Shown: piece after piece, positions 48,605-57,068 of the stretch
How the letters are laid out: every line of letters begins with the position of its first letter
Position numbering within the stretch: the stretch's first letter is position 1
Assembly (NCBI RefSeq): GCF_026262505.1
Contig: NC_067207.1
Coordinates: forward strand, 2,116,252 to 2,180,251
Source: Trichomonas vaginalis G3
Taxonomy: Eukaryota; Parabasalia; Trichomonadida; Trichomonadidae
Length of the DNA stretch: 64,000 nucleotides
Reading direction: 5' to 3'
The notes under the pieces: generated by a model
Told to the model about the DNA's origin: nothing
Seen by the model: the letters and a program-made list of their open reading frames with translations, nothing else
The model's database searches: none
Made by a program: the position numbers and the translations under genes

Positions 48605-50731
48605 TTATTTCATGCAATGTTTTATTTCTGTGCCGTCTTCTTTAACACCCCAGTACTTACGCTTGGAGAGGACATGAACTTCGGTGAAAATTTTGTCCAA
48701 TTTGAATTGACCCATCTTTTCACCGACCATTCCCATTTCAATGAGTTTGTTGTACCTTCTTCGTTCGTCATGAGTGCGTCATGTTCTCATAGTAAACCTT
48801 GACTTTGGATTTGACTTCGGAGAAGAATTTGTTGTACTCGTCAAGGACTGCTTTTGCGAACTGAGGGTAAGACCAATGTTCGACAATAGGTTTTAATGTG
48901 GTTACTAAGCCACTTTCACCTTCGGTAAATTCGTATTTCAAAACAAAAGGAGAAAACCTTTCAACAAAGTTGTCGACCTTCTCATAATGTTTACTCTTCA
49001 TCTCTTGAGGTTTTTTAATGGAATACCCCCATGTCGAATTCATAAGCAATTTTAATGTCATTGCAAGTTTGGGGTTTGAAGCTTTCCTAATATCATACAG
49101 TTGTTGTATGACTTTTCCAACTGTATAGTTCCTTCCTGGGAACTCACCATCTTCGTTTGGAATTCCAGTCGGGATATATTGGACGAACCTCATGTACGCA
49201 GCGTTAAGGTCGACATAGTATATTTTTTCGTATGAGTCGAACTTATCGCATCCAATGGACCAGTTTTTGGAAATTCAAGCGAGTCTCTTATCTTCTGAGA
49301 AACTTCTCCTGTTATCTCATAAACATCGTCGAAGCAACCTGTTTCATATAAAACCTTCTGACCTAACTCAGATGCTCTCCAATACAATTTGACGTCAATT
49401 GGATGTCTCAATGGAAGTTTGTTTATAGCATCTTGAAGTTCTTGCAACCTCATTGGAAGTTCTTCTGGTTCAGGTTGGTATCCGAACAATCCAACTCCTT
49501 TTGGAACTGTGTACTTCTTTTGTACTAGAACTTTGTCTGGAACAACTTTTGGTCTTGCTAACAGTGAAAAGTTTGTTTCGTCTTTTGGTACAAAAGTTTC
49601 TGTCAGCTTGTCATCTGGAATTGGTTCCAACAAACCTTTCTCGAAAAGAATGTTACAGCTCTGACAATGTTGCACTTGCCTTTTCCGAACATAAGACTTT
49701 CGTTCAACATGAAGTGGTTGTGGACAATTACAATCTTCAACCATGGTAAGTCTTTGTCAACAACATAGTCGTCATGTGAAGAACCTTTCTGTAGGAATGT
49801 TGACTCGGATATTGACATTTGCCAACGGTGCAATTTTTGCCAATTGACCTCTGAGAATGTACCTTGTCTTCACACATGACTCAAGATACTTCATCTTCTC
49901 TCTGTAAAAGACCAGAGTTCCTGAGACATGTAAGAATACAAGGTTCATTGACAATTTTTCAATTGAATTGTAAATTCCATACCTGTCAAGTCAATGTCAG
50001 ACTTATTTATGAACGGGAAGTATCCAGCATGTTGTCTGACTGCTTGAGGGTTAGGTTGGTACCATTCGAACTTGACACTTGCAATTCCTTCAATTGCATT
50101 CAAAATGTCTGAGTCGGAGTCAACCATTTGTTCTCTCTTTGTAGTCTTGAAAGCGTCAAGAAGTTTGCAGCTGTTTGTTCATTGCCATGCGCATAGTAAT
50201 ATGACCATCCAAATCTGTTACGGTTAGTCTGAGATTGTATCCTTTCTTATTTCCGTCTTGTATGGCAGCAAGTACTCCCATGAAGCCTTCTTTGTTCTTT
50301 CCTTCGTCAAAGTTTACTGTAAAGGTTCGACCTGAACCATTTTACTTCTAACTTCACGATACTTTTCATATGCATATCTTGTTCTTTCCATGGGAGCATG
50401 ACCATCTCTCACTACCTTTTTTCCTTCTCAAAGGATGCAATTGTTCGTCATGTTTCCAGTAGAATCTGGCAAAGCCGTCGTGTCCTTCAACTTGAGGTTC
50501 ACTAACATCGAAAGGCATGTCATAAGACGTTCTTCTTCTAACCTCTCTAGTCTGTTTGGATAATTTGCGCGTGCTGTTTCTAGTCCATTTCGTAGCGAAG
50601 ACCAGCAGTTTGTCATAGACTTTTATGGGTCTTCCCTTCCTATATTTAAACTTCTTCGAAACTCTCCAACCATATCTTTGCAACTCTGCTTTTATTCTAG
50701 CAGATTTTCTATCCATTCTATATGGGGGCAT
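48605..50731 (-). pseudogene. Divergent family B DNA polymerase, heavily frameshifted
   Basis: The coding track runs from the ATG at 50731 (MPPYRMDRKSARIKAEL) to the stop at 48605, about 705 codons with six or more frame changes. Motif A reads YYVDLNAAYMRF near 49200, motif B-like KLLMNSTWGYS near 49050, and the region after motif C reads YNKLIEMGMVGEKMGQFK near 48730. The motif C aspartates are not visible: the expected DTD position reads MTHDE. A CxxC-type pair (CQSC, CPQP nearby) lies in the middle. It is clearly unlike the Maverick 1 polymerase and much shorter; decay is advanced. Confidence 0.6.
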
Positions 50732-51317
50732 TTTTATAAAAATAAAAAAATGTTTTTTCTTTACTTACATAACCGCCTGCTGCCATAAGTCTTTGACGCC
50801 AACCCATACCAGCTAATGAAGGTTGACTAAACTTTGGTTTTGGTTTATCTTCAGTTTTTGGTTCTTCTTCTATCGGTTTTTCGTCACTTTTCGGTTCCTC
50901 TGACTTTACCTCACTTGCAGGATGTGTGTCAACATCTTCATAAATATCATATGCCATTTGTTTTTGTTTTCCTTTCAACTTTTTGTGTTTGTTGTAAAGT
51001 TTAGAATATTTCGACTCTAAGTCAATGAGATGTTCTATAATGAACTGTTGGTCAGTGAAGTAAACTTTTCCATCTGTTGTCTCGAAAGCTCCTTCAGACT
51101 TCAATATTTTATTTGTGAGAGTCTGTTTCTTTTTTGAGATACTAGCCGTTCCATTTCTATGAAAAGTGACTTTATAGTTAGGGTTTGTATTTCCAGACCT
51201 GGCACTTTCTATTATTGAATTTTTTTCTTCATCTGTAAGTTCTTTGACAGGTTTTGACAATGGTTCTGAACTTTTTGTTTGTGGTGTCAAATCTACCGTT
51301 TCAACTTCTTCGGTCAT
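50718..51317 (-). CDS. Unknown 199-residue charged protein
   Basis: The 3' end overlaps the polymerase start by 14 bases. The N-terminus is acidic, followed by a beta-like NPNYKVTFHRNGTASIS segment, a coiled coil (LIDLESKYSKLYNKHKKLKG), an acidic repeat region and a C-terminal PSLAGMGWRQRLMAAGGYV. The start follows TTTTTTACTGAGATGAA, repeated exactly before the 51489 gene. Function unknown. Confidence 0.5.
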   Translation of the reverse strand: MTEEVETVDLTPQTKSSEPLSKPVKELTDEEKNSIIESARSGNTNPNYKVTFHRNGTASISKKKQTLTNKILKSEGAFETTDGKVYFTDQQFIIEHLIDLESKYSKLYNKHKKLKGKQKQMAYDIYEDVDTHPASEVKSEEPKSDEKPIEEEPKTEDKPKPKFSQPSLAGMGWRQRLMAAGGYVSKEKTFFYFYKNAPI

Positions 51318-51336
51318 TTCATCTCAGTAAAAAATT

Positions 51337-51489
51337 TTAGTTTGGTTTGTTTTCAACTGGTTGTTTAGGTTTTTTAAGTCGGTCTAAAACTTCTTGAGGT
51401 ATAGGAAGAACTTGACAAACACGTTGTGTAACTGCTGGAAGCCGACAAATCCATCTTGAACCCATTTGTCTCAATGCTGTATTGTTCAT
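51337..51489 (-). CDS. Short basic protein, 50 residues
   Basis: An ATG at 51489 opens a frame to a TAA at 51337-51339. The product is Arg/Lys/Pro-rich (MGSRWICRLPAVTQRVCQVL, then a KKPKQP tail). It shares the TTTACTGAGATGAA start motif with its neighbour, which supports it as a gene despite its size. Confidence 0.45.
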   Translation of the reverse strand: MNNTALRQMGSRWICRLPAVTQRVCQVLPIPQEVLDRLKKPKQPVENKPN

Positions 51490-51507
51490 TTCATCTCAGT
51501 AAAAAAT

Positions 51508-51904
51508 TTACATTCCCCACGTTTGAGGCGGTTGCGGTTGGTTGTTGTTTACCCATTGTTGTGCATGGTTATATCCTCTGTTAAAGAATCTTTCACCTTG
51601 GTCCATATAGTGCCCTGCTTGGTTATAGTAGTCATTTGCTTTGTTATAGTAGTTTCCTGCTTGTCTTCCTACATTGTCCATCCATCCTTGAACTTTTCCT
51701 CTTGTTTCAGGATTTGGAATAAGATTTGCTGCATCTCGTGCTACATCCCAACCTTTCTGTACAGTTTGTATAATAGGTTGTGCTTTCTCTTTCAGTATAC
51801 CTAATGTACTCAAAATCTTCCTTCCAATCCAAATACACCTCTGGCTATGTTCCCACTGCGTAAAAATCTAGATGCACTCCTGCTATTGCACCAAATAAAC
51901 CCAT
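51508..51904 (-). pseudogene. Amphipathic small protein, two frameshifts
   Basis: The frame starts at 51904 (MGLFGAIAGV), shifts near 51875 and 51815, and ends at 51508. The N-terminus is Gly/Phe-rich and amphipathic, the middle helical (PIIQTVQKGWDVARDAANL), and the C-terminus Asn/Tyr/Gln-rich. Its MG(L/F)FG start and layout resemble the protein at 54984-55225, perhaps a paralogue. A membrane-active virion component is possible. Confidence 0.4.
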
Positions 51905-51920
51905 TTCTTATGGGTTAAAA

Positions 51921-52875
51921 ATGACGAATCCAAACAAGGACCCGTATGTTTCTAAAGCGACAAAGAAAGCACTCATGATAAAAATCTTTAGTTCAACACC
52001 AAATGCTTGGTTTATGGATATCTTGGAAAACATTCCGAGGTATAGAGAAGATGGACCACCATATGGCTAATATTTGTCGGTCAAAACACAAGATACTGTG
52101 AAGCCATACCATTATGTCCAAAAATATTTTAGATGTGAAAACTGCTTTGACAATATTCGTTGACAAATACCATCCAACAAAACTGACATCTGACTGTGAA
52201 AGTTCTTTCAAATCAGATGATTAAAAACTATCTGCGTTCAAAAAATGTAAACCAATATTTCATTGTCGACCAAAACCATTCTGCTCTTGGTGTCATTGAC
52301 AGTTGTATAAAAATCTTAAGAGACTTAAATCAACCACAAGGTGGTGAGGTAGATGAAATGTCATATGACGACAAATATAGACACTTCTCCATGGCAAAGA
52401 TGAGACAAGTTTTAAATATTTACAATAACCGTAAACAAAAAGGTTTGGGAAACCACTCTCCCGAAGAAATGAAAAACAACCCTGACTTAGAGAAAGACTA
52501 TATATTTAATAATTTAGTCAAAAGAGACAAACAAGAAAGAATGCCGGGCTTCAAACTTCAGAAAGGTGACAAAGTAAAAATAGAAATACCAAACGCGACC
52601 CATATGAAAATACTATTGACTATGACAACAATGGGAACCCGACAGGTACTCACATTCGTGTTCGTAAAAATAGAAGAAAGTATACAAGAGAATATTATGA
52701 AGTTTTAGGCAAACATGGCAAAATGTACACACTGCAAGCAGAAGATAAAACTACTATTGTCAGACCTCGTTTCAAACTTGTCAAAGTTCAAGGTGGTATA
52801 CTTTCAAAGACAGTTCCTAACAAATATAAGACAACTCCTGACGAATATGCTAAAGAAGTTGAAAATGACGACTAA
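51921..52875 (+). pseudogene. int: Maverick rve-type integrase, multiple frameshifts
   Basis: The coding track starts at 51921 (divergent from the preceding gene) and breaks at about 52070, 52130 and 52190. The second catalytic Asp is in KLTSDCESSF and the third block is HSALGVIDSCIKILRDLN, matching HNILGIINRFIRTLRDLN in Maverick 1. The C-terminus changes frame near 52600 and ends at 52873-52875, overlapping the convergent fibre gene by four bases. The first Asp block is degraded. Confidence 0.75.
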
Positions 52876-54113
52876 GCATTTCTATACCATGCGTAAACTG
52901 TCATGTAAGGTGGCATGTAGTCTTTACTTTGTCCTGTTGTTTGCGTATACCCTGAAACGCGATGTGTATGGTTTCCTTCTCCCTGTGTGCTACCCAGAAA
53001 CAATTTATAGCAAACTGAACGTTGTCTTTAACATCATATCCTTTACCTTTTTCATTGCTGACCAATCCCAAAATCTATGCTTATGCCAACCTGCTTGAGA
53101 TGTACTTAAATCTATGTAGTGACTGTGCGCAGGTAAGTTTTCACCTGAAATCGTTTTACTTCCACCTGTTTCCTTTGAAGAGTTTGCACAATACAAAAAC
53201 CTGTCGACTATTTGAGTCCAAGTTCCAAAACCAAGTACTACTTCTGGTTTGGTAGAGTTCATTGACGTATAAATAGAACCTATAGGATATACTGTTTGAA
53301 GTATTTCTGTCTTTAACGTTTGAAGCTCTGTTTTGTCAGCTTTTTTATCATATAAATCTTGAGCAGTGAATTTAACTTTGTTTTCATCCTCCATGACATA
53401 GACATTTCTACATTTAATGTCTTTCATCGTTGTTATGTCATCCTCCGATGTTAAACCTTGTGGAAAGTTAGGAGGTTTCCAATTTAATACATCCCACCAG
53501 TTCCATCAGGTTCTTCAACCGTTCCTGCAATATTTTCTATACCAACAGTTGCGAAGAAATCGTGTGTATGTCCAACGTCACTTTTCCTGTTTAAGGTTTC
53601 TTGTAAGTTTGTAATATTTGCAATGGTATGTGTATGAGTCTTTTTAGAATATTCTTTGTCAGCTCTTGTCACTTCACTTGACATTTTATTGTCAACATAT
53701 GTTTTATCCGCTTTGTCATCTAACATTTCTTGAAGTTCATCTACGTCATAGATGTTATGTGTATGATGTTTTTGTGGGTATGTTCTATCTGTCCATGCGA
53801 GAATATAGTCTCTTGTTGCATCTACATACTCTTTGTCAGCTTTGTTGTCAATATCTGCCTTCAAAAGAAGTTCATCTATAGGTTTCTCGTTTAAAGTTCT
53901 TTTTGTTGGATTTATACAAACAGTATGGTTCTTACTGTCTTGAAACAGAAACTCGTCTGTCAATGGATTTATCGTCAGTTTTAAGTTTCCTTCTTTCAAT
54001 GACTCAGATATCTTAGAATAGTTTGAAAAGTTTGTTGTGTTCTTATTTAGAGCTTGTACAATGAGTTGTCGGTTGTGTTGTATTTCTCTCATAGACGCTG
54101 TTTCTTTCGACAT
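52872..54113 (-). pseudogene. Phage-tail-collar-like fibre protein, two or three frameshifts
   Basis: Open segments 53484-54113 and 53005-53427, plus a final piece, make about 410 codons. Spacer units HHTHNIYDVDELQEMLDDKADK and THTIANITNLQETLNRKSD match those in Maverick 1. The collar domain follows: VYPIGSIYTSMNSTKPEVVL, FGTWTQIVDRFLYCANSSKETGG and ENLPAHSHY, then a terminal PPYMTVYAWYRNA in a shifted frame. The close similarity of the tip to the Maverick 1 fibre contrasts with the divergence of the polymerases. Confidence 0.7.
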
Positions 54114-54131
54114 TTTTATTCTAGATAAAAT

Positions 54132-54980
54132 ATGCTTTCAATAGAAAAAGAAAATTCAAGAGTTGCTACAACTAAACCATTAGATGAACTTTTTACTAAC
54201 GTAGGTCAAAAGTTTGAGACAGAGACCGTAAAGCATGAAGGCTATCGTTTTGACTACCCATTGAGATGGCTAAGAGACCCATCCGTCACAAAAGCTGTTG
54301 GCTTTCGTAGAATGAAGTTCATTTCAGAAGCCATACATGGTTTCCCATTTACGGTCGCTTTTGAAGTTCGATACTATAACAAAGAAAAACGTACGTATGA
54401 GAAATTTGAACAGGGAAAACTTTTACAAGTGAATTTGCTTGTAAACTTAGAAACAACTCTTCAAGCTTTTCAAGAAAAAATAAACGATATCTATCTCGAA
54501 TATGCAAAACAGTACAACATTGACGAAGGAGAGTACCATCTCGATATTATATATGACAGGAAAAATGCAACTGTTAAAATCAATAGAATAGAAGACCTTG
54601 GAGAAGACGTTTATATTTCTACAAAATATAACAACTTGGCATGGTATAGATTTTTGAGGATGTTAAATCAGCCTGCAGAATATCCAGTACACCCGAACTT
54701 TTATGAAGTCGAAAACCCTAATGGAACATATGAAAATGTTTTCGACTCAGATGCTATTATAGTTCATGCTTCATTTTCTGGTGCACAAAACTCTTTTTTA
54801 TGCTTGGCAAATGACTTTTACGAAAAACCTACAAAGCTATACGAACCACCAAGTGGAAGTATTTCAGACTTTCAAGTATGGTTTACTACAGATGGAAGAA
54901 AGAGAATAATTCCATTATACCACGCGTTTTACTTAGAACTTAGTTTCATATACAACTACTATCGAACGGTAAAAATATGA
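54132..54980 (+). CDS. Putative structural protein of three-member family, intact
   Basis: This 282-residue protein is divergent from the fibre gene across 18 bases with TTTTTATTCTAGATAAAAT between them. The signature YDYPLRWLRDPSVTKAVGFRRM aligns with Maverick 1 proteins at 13695-14340 and 28979-29860. The remainder is beta-rich (VNLLVNLETTLQAFQEKIND). Intact in a mostly broken element. Inferred to be virion-associated from its conserved pairing with fibre and ATPase genes. Confidence 0.6.
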   Translation: MLSIEKENSRVATTKPLDELFTNVGQKFETETVKHEGYRFDYPLRWLRDPSVTKAVGFRRMKFISEAIHGFPFTVAFEVRYYNKEKRTYEKFEQGKLLQVNLLVNLETTLQAFQEKINDIYLEYAKQYNIDEGEYHLDIIYDRKNATVKINRIEDLGEDVYISTKYNNLAWYRFLRMLNQPAEYPVHPNFYEVENPNGTYENVFDSDAIIVHASFSGAQNSFLCLANDFYEKPTKLYEPPSGSISDFQVWFTTDGRKRIIPLYHAFYLELSFIYNYYRTVKI

Positions 54981-54983
54981 TTT

Positions 54984-55225
54984 TTAATACGGTTGAGGTG
55001 TTGGATTTGGTTGCCAACTAGACTGTGGTGCAGGTTCAGGCTGTTGTATAACAGGAGCTTGTTCTTCTGGTTCAGGGTCTTTAGGTATAATACCAACGAA
55101 CTGACCTACTCTTTTACCAATATTTTTGACACCGTTCCATACTCCTCTTCCGACAGATTTTTTCCATTCCATATACCTCTTCCAACATTTCGAAAGAAGT
55201 TTCCTATTCTTCCAAAGAAACCCAT
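54984..55225 (-). pseudogene. Amphipathic Gly/Lys protein with Pro/Gln tail, one frameshift
   Basis: The frame opens at 55225 (MGFFGRIGNFFRNVGRGIW) and shifts near 55165 to the open frame 54984-55172. Repeats of GRG(V/I)WNG give a strongly amphipathic cationic helix, then a tail of QQPEPAPQ. This resembles membrane-lytic internal capsid proteins in composition only. Confidence 0.45.
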
Positions 55226-55242
55226 TTTACTATATGTAAAAT

Positions 55243-55605
55243 CTAATGTCCGCCTAGTCTCTTACGTTTCCTGTTGAGTTCCATAGCATTCTTTAACTGG
55301 AGCTCATACATTCTGTTTCTCCTCTGGTAGAAAACATACTCTGGGTCAACTCCTGTGTTCGCGTCATCTGCATAGAGTTGTTTATATCCCACTTCAGGGT
55401 TTGTATAAAACTCTTTCCATCTCATATTTGCATACCATGGTGGCAAACCTAACGCAGCGTCATTTGACATGGCAGTTTGCATTTGTACATCTGTTGGCAC
55501 TTGACCATAGTTTGCCATTGCAGTTTGTATTCTAACTTCATTTGGAATATTCTCTGGGTTTGGTTGTCCAGGTTGCTGTGCATTCGCTAAGTTCTGTGCG
55601 TCCAT
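55243..55605 (-). CDS. Unknown 120-residue protein
   Basis: An intact frame with TTTTTATCTAATATTAA before the ATG. Two related segments (PNEVRIQTAMANYGQ and PTDVQMQTAMSND) form an internal repeat; then a PPWYANMRWKEFYTNPEVGYK segment and a basic C-terminus (NRKRKRLGGH). Probably a virion component by composition; family unknown. Confidence 0.55.
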   Translation of the reverse strand: MDAQNLANAQQPGQPNPENIPNEVRIQTAMANYGQVPTDVQMQTAMSNDAALGLPPWYANMRWKEFYTNPEVGYKQLYADDANTGVDPEYVFYQRRNRMYELQLKNAMELNRKRKRLGGH

Positions 55606-55628
55606 TTAATATTAGATAAAAATATCTC

Positions 55629-55760
55629 TTACGAGTACATATACTGAACATTTGCAGGCATTGGTTCATCTTCATATTCTCTATATCTTTCTGCCACGTC
55701 AAATAAGTAAATGACACAATGGAAAAAACCTAAAACAAGTAGTCCTATTTCAAACCACAT
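55629..55760 (-). CDS. Small single-pass membrane protein, 43 residues
   Basis: The ATG at 55760 overlaps the methyltransferase 3' end by 16 bases. One transmembrane helix (FEIGLLVLGFFHCVIYLF) is followed by an acidic tail. Too short for most gene callers; supported by the overlap and hydrophobic profile. Confidence 0.45.
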   Translation of the reverse strand: MWFEIGLLVLGFFHCVIYLFDVAERYREYEDEPMPANVQYMYS

Positions 55761-56563
55761 TTACTTACTAGTAAAATTTCTTTGTTATGACACTTTCTCC
55801 AGTTTATAGGACCTCTCTCATATTCTATCTTATCGTATCTAAACTCATAGTCATGTATGTCCTCTAACCATCTCACGACACTTTCCAAACCACTTTTATC
55901 GGATGTAAAGTAAAAGCATGGATGGTTATGTAAAACGTCTAAAGTTTCTAAAGAGTCTCTCAAAGTCCAGTCTACTTGGTATTGAAAATCCCATGTGTTA
56001 TAGAACGGCGGGTCCACTATAAAGAAAACATTTTCCTTGTCTTTATATTTTTCATACAACTCTGTCCAATGACATCTCACAAACTCTATACCCTCAATAT
56101 ATTTTTCTATGTTCTCTTTGAAAACATTTGTATAGTTAAGATATAAAACTTTTGACATAAGTGTTTCAATGTCATGAACTCTTATAGCACCACTATATAA
56201 TAGTCTAGCAGATATACTATCCCAGTCAATATACTCTGCCTTTTTCAAAACCTCTCTGACAGTATTTTTCTTATCTAATGGTATACGTTCCATCTTACCT
56301 ATAGGTATCTTTTCTTTTAACTCTTTCAATATATTGTTTGTGTCTGGAATATGTTTGAGACGGTCCATATAGTTGTCGAAGTCATTGCATATAATCTTTG
56401 AGTCAGGAAATATTGTATGGCACAAATGAGATATATAGAAACTTCCACCGAACAAGTCTACAAATGTTAGACCATTCGGTAGTTTCTTAAGTTCTCTCAA
56501 TAGAATATCTTTACATCTACTCTTATTTCCAAAGAAGGGTAACGGTGGTTTTGTAAAATTCAT
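55745..56563 (-). CDS. Dam-type N6-adenine DNA methyltransferase
   Basis: This is an intact 272-residue frame with the motif order of the D12/Dam class: FFGNKSR (residues 10-16, AdoMet-binding motif X), FVDLFGGS (34-41, motif I) and VDPPFYNTWDF (183-193, catalytic motif IV, with DPPF in place of the usual DPPY). Enzymes of this class transfer a methyl group from AdoMet to adenine in DNA, often at GATC. Adenine methylation is known in Trichomonas. It is one of the few undamaged large genes of Maverick 2 and may have been kept as a host-useful or self-protective gene. Confidence 0.85.
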   Translation of the reverse strand: MNFTKPPLPFFGNKSRCKDILLRELKKLPNGLTFVDLFGGSFYISHLCHTIFPDSKIICNDFDNYMDRLKHIPDTNNILKELKEKIPIGKMERIPLDKKNTVREVLKKAEYIDWDSISARLLYSGAIRVHDIETLMSKVLYLNYTNVFKENIEKYIEGIEFVRCHWTELYEKYKDKENVFFIVDPPFYNTWDFQYQVDWTLRDSLETLDVLHNHPCFYFTSDKSGLESVVRWLEDIHDYEFRYDKIEYERGPINWRKCHNKEILLVSKCGLK

Positions 56564-56596
56564 TTTATATATATAATAAAAATGTTTTTACCTGAA

Positions 56597-56880
56597 AAGT
56601 GACAGAAAAGCGGCTTTTGACAGATGTTTATATGACACTTTCTCAGTAAGGACATATGGGTAGAAATGAGGTTAGAAAAGAGGTTAGATCTAACCATCTA
56701 CCCTAAAATATATTTTTATTGAATTCTGTATAAAATTCTGAGTAAAATGACAGATGGAACACATACTTTTTCAGTAAGGACATATGGGTAGAAATGAGGT
56801 TAGAAAAGAGGTTAGATCTAACCATCTACCCTAAAATATATTTTTATTGAATTCTGTATAAAATTCTGAGTAAAATGACA
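56597..56880. repeat. Subterminal repeats with two compound palindromes
   Basis: A unit of about 125 bases, from CAGTAAGGACATATGGGTAG to GAGTAAAATGACAGATG, occurs at about 56644-56762 and 56772-56887. Each contains a palindrome with core GGTTAGATCTAACC (56681-56694 and 56809-56822). The segment 56597-56640 (GCTTTTGACAGATGTTTATA) is the inverted counterpart of 36409-36445. Confidence 0.7.
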
Positions 56881-56898
56881 GATGTTTATATGACCCTT

Positions 56899-56980
56899 AC
56901 TTGTCCGGTTATAGGACCTCTCTCATATTCTATCTTGTCGTAAATAAAACTCACAGTCATGTATGTCCTCTAAACTTCAT
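56899..56980 (-). pseudogene. Duplicated 3' fragment of the methyltransferase gene
   Basis: About 75 bases from GGTTATAGGACCTCTCTC onward match the methyltransferase at about 55800-55866, with a few changes and a small indel. The fragment is orphaned between the subterminal repeats and the terminal inverted repeat. Confidence 0.65.
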
Positions 56981-56990
56981 TTATACTAAA

Positions 56991-57062
56991 CATCTTCGGG
57001 GCTAGAAGGCACGAAGTGCCTGGAAGCCCCACTACCTTTTTTTTTTTTTTTTTTTTTTTTTT
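56991..57062. repeat. Maverick 2 right terminal inverted repeat
   Basis: Inverted copy of the left end: CATCTTCGGGGCTAGAAGGC, then GCCTGGAAGCCCCACTACC, then 26 T residues. Confidence 0.75.
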
Positions 57063-57068
57063 CAACAA
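57063..57068. repeat. Maverick 2 right target-site duplication (CAACAA)
   Basis: Pairs with 35890-35895. Confidence 0.65.

Larger units (their letters stand above)
35896..57062. mobile_element. Maverick/Polinton element 2 (21.2 kb)
   Basis: Inverted ends start with an A run of 23 bases (T run of 26 on the right), followed by GGTAGTGGGGCTTCCAGGC, and are flanked by a 6-bp duplication. Genes include an integrase, packaging ATPase, penton-like protein, tail-like fibre, family B DNA polymerase and SF3 helicase. Gene order and sequence differ greatly from Maverick 1, so the two are different lineages. Most large genes are frameshifted. Confidence 0.85.
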
